A stretch of 64,000 nt of DNA from the NCBI RefSeq assembly GCF_000269985.1, contig NC_016109.1, positions 5,788,501 to 5,852,500 of the forward strand, given 5' to 3'. Positions 58,565 to 64,000 of this stretch are shown piece after piece; positions within the stretch are counted from its first letter, which is position 1, and each line of letters starts with the position of its first letter. This DNA is from Kitasatospora setae KM-6054. Its GTDB lineage: Bacteria; Actinomycetota; Actinomycetes; Streptomycetales; Streptomycetaceae. The notes beneath the pieces are model-generated. The model ran no database searches. It had not been told where the DNA came from and saw only the letters and a program-made list of their open reading frames with translations. Position numbers and translations under genes: made by a program.

Positions 58565-60079
58565 ATGGACCTGACCAGCTTCAACGACGGCGCGCAGTAC
58601 ATCGCGGGCCGCCCGACCCGGAGCCCAGGCGGCGAACCCTTCGCCGTGGTCAACCCCGCGAACGGCGCCACCGTCCAGCAGGTCGAACTGGCCACCGCCG
58701 CCGACGTCGACACCGCCGTCGCCGCCGCCCGCGCCGCCCTCCCCGAGTGGTCCGGCGCCACCCCCGGCGCCCGCTCCGACACGCTGAACCGGCTGGCCGG
58801 CCTCCTCGCCGAGCACGCCGAGGACTTCGCCCGGGTCGAGACCGCGCAGACCGGCAAGCCGATCAAGCTCTCCACCGAGTTCGACGTCCCCGGCACCGTC
58901 GACAACACCGCGTTCTTCGCCGGCGCCGCCCGCAACCTGGAGGGCAAGGCCGCCGGCGAGTACAGCGGCGACCACACCTCGTACGTCCGCCGCGAGGCGA
59001 TCGGCGTGATCGGCAGCATCGCGCCCTGGAACTACCCGCTGCAGATGGCCGCCTGGAAGATCCTCCCGGCCATCGCGGCCGGCAACACCATCGTCCTCAA
59101 GCCCGCCGAGATCACCCCGCTGACCTCGCTGATGTTCGCCCGCGCCTGCACCGCCGCCGGCATCCCCGACGGCGTCGTCAACGTCGTCACCGGCGCCGGC
59201 CGCACCGCCGGCGAGCACCTGATCGGCCACCCCGACGTCGCCATGGTGTCCTTCACCGGCTCCACCGCCGTCGGCAAGCGGGTCGCCGAGATCGCCACCG
59301 CCACCGTCAAGCGCACCCACCTCGAACTCGGCGGCAAGGCCCCCTTCGTGGTCTTCGACGACGCCGACCTGGAAGCCGCCGTGCACGGCGCGGTCGCCGC
59401 GTCCCTGATCAACAGCGGCCAGGACTGCACCGCCGCCACCCGCGCCTACGTCCAGCGCCCGCTGTACGACGCCTTCGTGGCCGGCGTCGCCGACCTGTAC
59501 GAGGGCATCCGGCTCGGCGACCCGCTGGACCCGCGCACCGACATGGGCCCGCTGGTCTCCTTCACCCACCGCGACCGGGTCGCCGGCTTCGTCGAGCGCG
59601 CCCGCTCCTACGCCACCGTCGTCACCGGCGGCGCCGCCACCGGCAAGGGCCACGACGGCACCGACCTCGCGCTCGGCGCCTACCACCGCCCCACCCTGAT
59701 CACCGGCGCCGCCCAGGACAGCGAGGTCGTCCAGGGCGAGATCTTCGGCCCGGTGCTCGTCGTCCTGCCCTTCGACAGCGACGAGGAGGGCCTGCGACTC
59801 GCCAACGACACCCCCTACGGCCTGGCCGCCTCCGCCTGGACCCGCGACATCCACCGCTCGCTGCGCGCCACCCGCGAGATCGCGGCCGGCTGCGTCTGGG
59901 TGAACGACCACATCCCGATCATCAGCGAGATGCCGCACGGCGGCTACAAGGCCTCCGGCTACGGCAAGGACATGTCGCAGTACTCGCTCGACGAGTACAC
60001 CCAGGTCAAGCACGTCATGTTCGACACCACCGCGACCGCCCGCAAGGACTGGCACCGGACGATCTTCGGCGACCGCTGA
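58565..60079 (+). CDS. Aldehyde dehydrogenase (aminobutyraldehyde/betaine-aldehyde-like)
   Basis: A 504-residue NAD(P)-dependent dehydrogenase: SIAPWNYPLQMAAWKILPAI, HLELGGKAPFVVFDDADLEA (catalytic Glu) and INSGQDCTAATRAYV (catalytic Cys). It is similar to but distinct from the enzyme at 51630. GGAGG precedes the ATG. Divergent from pucR, it presumably oxidises an amino-aldehyde from polyamine or GABA metabolism. Confidence 0.9.
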   Translation: MDLTSFNDGAQYIAGRPTRSPGGEPFAVVNPANGATVQQVELATAADVDTAVAAARAALPEWSGATPGARSDTLNRLAGLLAEHAEDFARVETAQTGKPIKLSTEFDVPGTVDNTAFFAGAARNLEGKAAGEYSGDHTSYVRREAIGVIGSIAPWNYPLQMAAWKILPAIAAGNTIVLKPAEITPLTSLMFARACTAAGIPDGVVNVVTGAGRTAGEHLIGHPDVAMVSFTGSTAVGKRVAEIATATVKRTHLELGGKAPFVVFDDADLEAAVHGAVAASLINSGQDCTAATRAYVQRPLYDAFVAGVADLYEGIRLGDPLDPRTDMGPLVSFTHRDRVAGFVERARSYATVVTGGAATGKGHDGTDLALGAYHRPTLITGAAQDSEVVQGEIFGPVLVVLPFDSDEEGLRLANDTPYGLAASAWTRDIHRSLRATREIAAGCVWVNDHIPIISEMPHGGYKASGYGKDMSQYSLDEYTQVKHVMFDTTATARKDWHRTIFGDR

Positions 60080-60224
60080 CCCCGGCGGCCGCCCGGGACC
60101 GGGGCCGCCGGCTGCGGCCCGCCCGCGATTGCGTGTAAGAGAACCCCGGTACCCCGCTCTCCCGGGTGACGGCAGCAGGCACCCCGCCCGCCGCCCGTCC
60201 CCCGGGAGAGACGAGGAACCCGCC

Positions 60225-60716
60225 GTGAGCACCACCCGCCACCCCAGCGCCCTGCACTGGCTCGCCGCCGCCGCCCCCGACCCCGACGCCTGCCGCCGCA
60301 GCTGGGAACGCACCCCCTCCGGCCTCGCCCTGCTCCCCGCCGGCCGCCAGTGGGACGTCCTGCACGCCCCCGGCCCGCTCGGCCGCCCCGCCGCCGCGCT
60401 GCTCGAACGGCTCGGCGGCGGACCCGTCCTGGCCGACCCCGACGGCGACACCGTCGGCTTCCTCGTCCCCGCCGGCACCGCCGAACGCTGGACCGCCACC
60501 GGCGTCCGCGCCTCCGGCCGCGGCACCTGGATCGTCGTCCCGCACCCCGCCCGTCCGGCCGGCCGCGGCCCGCACTGGCTGAGCCCCCCGCACCCCGACG
60601 GACGACTCGTCGACCCGCGCGCCCTCGAACTCGCCCTGCACGACGCCGCCGCCCACCGGCGCGCACCGCACCGGCCGGGCCCGGACGCCGCGGCGGGAGC
60701 TCCCGACGACCTGTAA
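60225..60716 (+). CDS. Hypothetical protein, 163 aa
   Basis: It starts at GTG 60225 with GAGGAA upstream (VSTTRHPSALHWLAAAAPDP). The sequence (WERTPSGLALLPAGRQWDVL, DTVGFLVPAGTAERWTATGV, GRGTWIVVPHPA) resembles the N-terminal primase/polymerase-like domain seen in streptomycete single-domain proteins. A catalytic set of acids is not clear, so this is tentative. Location between two dehydrogenases suggests no direct metabolic role. Confidence 0.7.
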   Translation: MSTTRHPSALHWLAAAAPDPDACRRSWERTPSGLALLPAGRQWDVLHAPGPLGRPAAALLERLGGGPVLADPDGDTVGFLVPAGTAERWTATGVRASGRGTWIVVPHPARPAGRGPHWLSPPHPDGRLVDPRALELALHDAAAHRRAPHRPGPDAAAGAPDDL

Positions 60717-60830
60717 GGGTGAATCGCGGTTCCCCGTCAGGGTGCTCGTTGAGCGGGCCCGTCCGCCCGCGCAGACTGGAACCGGAAGACCAGCGCGGGA
60801 CATCCGTGGACAGCCCGGAGGCAGAGACCC

Positions 60831-62357
60831 TTGAGCAGCAAGCACATCACCCACTGGATCGGCGGCCAGTACGTCGCCACCGCCGGAACCGCGCCCCGCC
60901 GGGGCGACATCCACGACCCGGCCACCGGCCAGGTCACCGGCCAGGTCGACTTCGCCGAGATCGCCGAGGTGGACCAGGCCGTCGCCGCCGCCGCCCAGGC
61001 CTTCACCAGCTGGCGCAAGGCCTCGATCGCCAAGCGCACCCAGGTGCTGTTCAACTTCCGCGAGCTGTTCAACGCCCGCAAGGACGAACTCGCCGCGATC
61101 ATCGTCGCCGAGCACGGCAAGGTGCACTCCGACGCCCTCGGCGAGCTCGCCCGCGGCCAGGAGGTCGTCGAGTACGCCTGCGGCATCCCGCAGCTGATCA
61201 AGGGCGGCTTCACCGAGCAGGCCTCCACCGGCGTCGACGTCTACTCGATCCGCCAGCCGCTCGGCCCGGTCGCCATCATCTCGCCGTTCAACTTCCCGGC
61301 CATGGTGCCGATGTGGTTCTTCCCGATCGCGATCGCGGCCGGCAACACGGTCGTCCTCAAGCCCTCCGAGAAGGACCCGTCCGCCGCCAACTTCATCGCC
61401 GAGCTGTGGAAGGAGGCCGGCCTCCCCGACGGCGTCTTCAACGTCGTCCACGGCGACAAGGTCTCCGTCGACCGTCTGCTGGAGCACCCCGACATCAAGT
61501 CGGTCTCCTTCGTCGGCTCCACCCCGATCGCCCGCTACGTGTACGAGAACGGCACCCGCTACGGCAAGCGCGTGCAGGCCCTCGGCGGCGCCAAGAACCA
61601 CATGCTGGTGCTCCCCGACGCCGACCTCGACCTGGCCGCCGACGCCGCCATCAACGCCGGCTTCGGCGCGGCCGGCGAGCGCTGCATGGCCATCTCCGTC
61701 CTGGTCGCCGTCGACCCGATCGGCGACGAGCTGGTCGCCAAGATCAAGGAGCGGATGGCCACCCTCAAGGTCGGCCCCGGCTGCAACGGCGACTCCGAGA
61801 TGGGCCCGCTGGTCACCGGCCAGCACCGCGACAAGGTCACCTCCTACGTCGAGTCCGGCGTCGCCGACGGCGCCGAGCTCGCCGTCGACGGCCGCAAGCA
61901 CGCCATCACGGCCGAGGACGCCAACGGCGCCCCCACCGCCGACGGCTTCTGGCTCGGCCCCACCCTCTTCGACCACGTCAAGCCGGGCATGTCCGTCTAC
62001 AACGACGAGATCTTCGGCCCGATCCTGTCGGTCGTCCGGGTCCCCTCCTACGACGAGGGCCTGGAACTCATCAACGCCAACCCGTACGGCAACGGCACCG
62101 CGATCTTCACCAACGACGGCGGCGCGGCCCGGCGCTTCCAGAACGAGGTCGAGGTCGGCATGGTCGGCATCAACGTGCCGATCCCCGTCCCCGTCGCCTA
62201 CTACTCCTTCGGCGGCTGGAAGGCCTCGCTGTTCGGCGACGCCCACGCCTACGGCGCCGACGGCGTCCAGTTCTTCACCCGCGGCAAGGCCGTCACCCAG
62301 CGCTGGCTCGACCCCTCGCACGGCGGCATCAACCTGGGCTTCCCCACCAACAACTGA
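60831..62357 (+). CDS. mmsA: Methylmalonate-semialdehyde dehydrogenase (CoA-acylating)
   Basis: A 508-residue MmsA: HITHWIGGQYVATAGTAPRR, SPFNFPAMVPMWFFPIAIAA, LGGAKNHMLVLPDADLD, and the Cys in GAAGERCMAISVLVAV, lacking the general-base Glu of ordinary aldehyde dehydrogenases, as expected for CoA-dependent members. It converts methylmalonate or malonate semialdehyde to propionyl- or acetyl-CoA in valine, beta-alanine and thymine breakdown. It starts with TTG at 60831, behind GGAGG. Confidence 0.93.
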   Translation: MSSKHITHWIGGQYVATAGTAPRRGDIHDPATGQVTGQVDFAEIAEVDQAVAAAAQAFTSWRKASIAKRTQVLFNFRELFNARKDELAAIIVAEHGKVHSDALGELARGQEVVEYACGIPQLIKGGFTEQASTGVDVYSIRQPLGPVAIISPFNFPAMVPMWFFPIAIAAGNTVVLKPSEKDPSAANFIAELWKEAGLPDGVFNVVHGDKVSVDRLLEHPDIKSVSFVGSTPIARYVYENGTRYGKRVQALGGAKNHMLVLPDADLDLAADAAINAGFGAAGERCMAISVLVAVDPIGDELVAKIKERMATLKVGPGCNGDSEMGPLVTGQHRDKVTSYVESGVADGAELAVDGRKHAITAEDANGAPTADGFWLGPTLFDHVKPGMSVYNDEIFGPILSVVRVPSYDEGLELINANPYGNGTAIFTNDGGAARRFQNEVEVGMVGINVPIPVPVAYYSFGGWKASLFGDAHAYGADGVQFFTRGKAVTQRWLDPSHGGINLGFPTNN

Positions 62358-62382
62358 ACAAGCCCACCGCGCCCCGGCGCGA

Positions 62383-62418
62383 CGGAAGGCCGGTCCCCTG
62401 GCGGGGGCCGGCCTTCCG
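62383..62418 (+). terminator. Hairpin terminator after mmsA
   Basis: CGGAAGGCCGG and CCGGCCTTCCG pair, extended by CCCC/GGGG, in a 16-bp stem with one wobble (62383-62398, 62403-62418). It lies 25 bases past the mmsA stop. Confidence 0.85.
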
Positions 62419-62473
62419 GCCGTTCGGGCTCCGTCTTCGGGTTCCTCCGGCTTCGGGCCTCTCGGGCTCCGGC

Positions 62474-63136
62474 TCAGGTTCCGGTCCGGGGCCCGGCGTC
62501 CTGCGCGCCGCCGTGCACCTGGCGGCGGACCGTCGCCCGTACCGCCCGCGACACCACCGGGCCGAGGCCGTCCACCACCTCGACCAGCGCGCCCAGCCCG
62601 TCCAGCGCCGCGAACGCCCCCGTCGCGCCCTCCGGGTCCACCCCCTCGTACAGCTCCAGGCCGACGAACCCCGCCGTCATCGCCCGCGCCAGACCCGGCA
62701 GGTCCAGGAACTCCGCCAGCGCGTGACCGGCGAACAGCCGCTCCAGCACCGCCTCCAGCTCCACCGTCCACTGCCGCAGCGCCTGCGCCGACACCTCCGC
62801 CAGCCGCGGGTACGCCGTCGCCCCCGCCAGGAACTGCCCCAGCAGCAGCACGTTCCCGTTCGCCCGCTCCCGCGCGTGCAGCTCCTGGCCCACCGCCAGC
62901 AACTCGCGCAGCGAACCCACCCCCGCGAACCGCTCCCGGTACCGGGCCAGCCGCAGCTCCGTCTCGCGCAGCGCCGCCGCCGCCAGCAGCCCCTCCACCG
63001 TCTTGAAGTGGTAGAACACCAGCGCCTGGTTGGCCTCCGCCTCCGCCGCGATGCTCCGCGCCGACACCCCCGCGATCCCCTGCCGCTTCAGGGCGCTGAC
63101 CGCCGCGTCCATCAACCGCTCACGTGTGTCGCTCAT
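62474..63136 (-). CDS. TetR-family transcriptional regulator
   Basis: A 220-residue regulator with an N-terminal HTH (GIAGVSARSIAAEAEANQAL, VFYHFKTVEGLLAAAALRE). The C-terminal domain is Ala/Leu-rich. It is preceded on its strand by the DUF4166 gene. The target is unknown. Confidence 0.9.
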   Translation of the reverse strand: MSDTRERLMDAAVSALKRQGIAGVSARSIAAEAEANQALVFYHFKTVEGLLAAAALRETELRLARYRERFAGVGSLRELLAVGQELHARERANGNVLLLGQFLAGATAYPRLAEVSAQALRQWTVELEAVLERLFAGHALAEFLDLPGLARAMTAGFVGLELYEGVDPEGATGAFAALDGLGALVEVVDGLGPVVSRAVRATVRRQVHGGAQDAGPRTGT

Positions 63137-63200
63137 GCGCCGCAGCGTAGTCCGCCCCGCTCTCCCGCCCCTCCGCCGTCCGGGCCGCCGCCCGCCGTGC

Positions 63201-63935
63201 TCAACGGCGGAACGACTCGCGCACCGGACGCACGTGCCCCGGCACCCCCTCCGCCCCGACCCGCGGATACTCCGCCCGGAACCACCCCCGGTACCCCGCC
63301 ACCAAGCCCAGCACCGGATTGACCACGCGCACCCGGATCCGGAACCGCCCCTCCGCCTCGTCGAACCACTCGTGCAACTCCGCCCGCCCCGCCAACAACT
63401 CCGGCAGCACCGGCGCCCCCACCCACCCCGACACCCGCTGCGCCGCCGACGAGACCACCAACCCGCCCCGCTTCGACACCCCCAGACGGAGGTCCACCGC
63501 CAGGTGCTGGTGCGTCCCCAGGTAGTCGACCACCGTCCCCGCCCGCGGTGACGCCACCATCGTCGCGTCGAACCGCCGCGGCCGGACGAACTGGAACGTC
63601 CGCACGAACGTCACCGTCTCCCGGCCGTACCCGTCCCGGTACGCGTAGTTCGCGATCGTGAACGGCACGTCCCGCCCGTGCTCCGGAAACAGGATGTTCC
63701 GCCGCGCCGCCACCCGCAGGAACGGCGCCGCCAACCGCGCCCCCCGCTCGACCTGCTCCATCCGCCCCGTCCCCAGACAGGCGATCCCGTCCGCACTCGA
63801 AAACCCGAACCGCCGCCGCAACTCCGGATGCAAGCGCTCGAACTCCGCGCCGAGCGCCGCCCGGAAGATCGACCCACCGGGGGAGCCGGCGACGGGGACC
63901 GGGCGCGGGTCGGGATCGATCGAGATGACGGTCAT
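63201..63935 (-). CDS. DUF4166 domain protein
   Basis: A 244-residue protein. The core begins EFERLHPELRRRFGFSSADG, followed by PEHGRDVPFTIANYAYRDGY and TFQFVRPRRFDATMV, which match the layout of DUF4166 proteins. A hydrophobic segment lies near the C-terminus (NPVLGLVAGYRGWFRAEYPR). The function of the family is not established. ATG 63935 is close to the window end, so upstream signals are only partly visible. Confidence 0.75.
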   Translation of the reverse strand: MTVISIDPDPRPVPVAGSPGGSIFRAALGAEFERLHPELRRRFGFSSADGIACLGTGRMEQVERGARLAAPFLRVAARRNILFPEHGRDVPFTIANYAYRDGYGRETVTFVRTFQFVRPRRFDATMVASPRAGTVVDYLGTHQHLAVDLRLGVSKRGGLVVSSAAQRVSGWVGAPVLPELLAGRAELHEWFDEAEGRFRIRVRVVNPVLGLVAGYRGWFRAEYPRVGAEGVPGHVRPVRESFRR

Positions 63936-64000
63936 GGGGGCTCCAACCGGTTCGGGACGAGCAGAGGAAGAGAGGAGGGGAAGAGCGGTGCGAAGGAGAG

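Noticed and set aside
60015..62771. Minus-strand open frame of about 900 codons opposite mmsA and the hypothetical gene
   Set aside because: Low-complexity Gly/Ala/Val/Asp sequence typical of the shadow of a high-GC gene; the sense strand encodes recognised enzymes.
1..64000. CRISPR arrays, rRNA or tRNA genes
   Set aside because: I looked for regularly spaced repeats, cloverleaf-like segments with a TTCRA arm, and rRNA blocks and saw none. A tRNAscan-SE and Infernal run would be decisive.

Overview
The window is high-GC actinobacterial DNA, most likely from a Streptomycetaceae chromosome (Streptomyces or Kitasatospora). The evidence is the order dprA, whiG, TetR, M23-like protein, rpsB, tsf, pyrH, frr, cdsA, rlmN; a WhiG-type sporulation sigma factor; GTG/TTG starts with AGGAG ribosome sites; and very high third-position GC. 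It splits near 34.8 kb into an accessory left part and a core right part.

Left part (1 to about 34.8 kb) is the right-hand portion of an integrative, probably conjugative, element. A large serine recombinase (33241-34734) sits at its right end, directly beside a yifB/comM-type gene of which only the 3' part remains (34823-35524). The element encodes two paralogous transfer modules, each a TraG/VirD4-like or FtsK-like ATPase followed by a replication-relaxation (relaxase-like) protein: 4325-1106 and 27138-24173. The second module also has a run of overlapping small membrane or helical proteins (28378-27198). An Lsr2-type silencer, a J-domain membrane protein, a lipoprotein and zinc-ribbon proteins complete the backbone. 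The cargo comprises: (a) a compact cluster around 5.7-15.1 kb with a 46-codon peptide gene, a cupin/JmjC-like 2-oxoglutarate oxygenase, an aldo/keto reductase, an APH-fold kinase, a HATPase, a HAD phosphatase and a divergent XRE-TPR, RibD-like reductase, NUDIX operon, which could be an undescribed RiPP-like or small-molecule pathway; (b) an EVE-domain protein, a DUF4365 protein plus an unknown lower-GC partner, and a double cold-shock/DUF3825 protein, which look like defence or RNA-stress cargo; (c) an XRE-TPR regulator with a tiny exported peptide and a palindromic operator. An intact-ended IS4-family insertion sequence (6664-8141, 12-bp inverted repeats, 10-bp target duplication) cuts the RibD-like gene in two. 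An IS5-like remnant lies at 16561-16876, and a degenerate integrase 3' end at 30270-30385 suggests an older element or internal rearrangement.

Right part: the comM remnant and dprA; whiG with a very long low-complexity N-terminal extension; a TetR regulator; a degenerate M23 protein; the translation and nucleotide operon rpsB-tsf-pyrH-frr-cdsA-rlmN with several strong hairpins; and a convergent ABC transporter pair with non-canonical nucleotide-binding motifs.

From 49.5 to 62.4 kb lies a catabolic region for amines and amino acids. It has two class III aminotransferases, an Lrp/AsnC regulator, a gamma-aminobutyraldehyde-type dehydrogenase, a PucR regulator, a second aldehyde dehydrogenase and methylmalonate-semialdehyde dehydrogenase. 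Together they suggest polyamine/GABA/beta-alanine and valine breakdown. A three-gene WXG100-like (type VII secretion associated) operon sits inside this region. The window ends with a TetR regulator and a DUF4166 protein.
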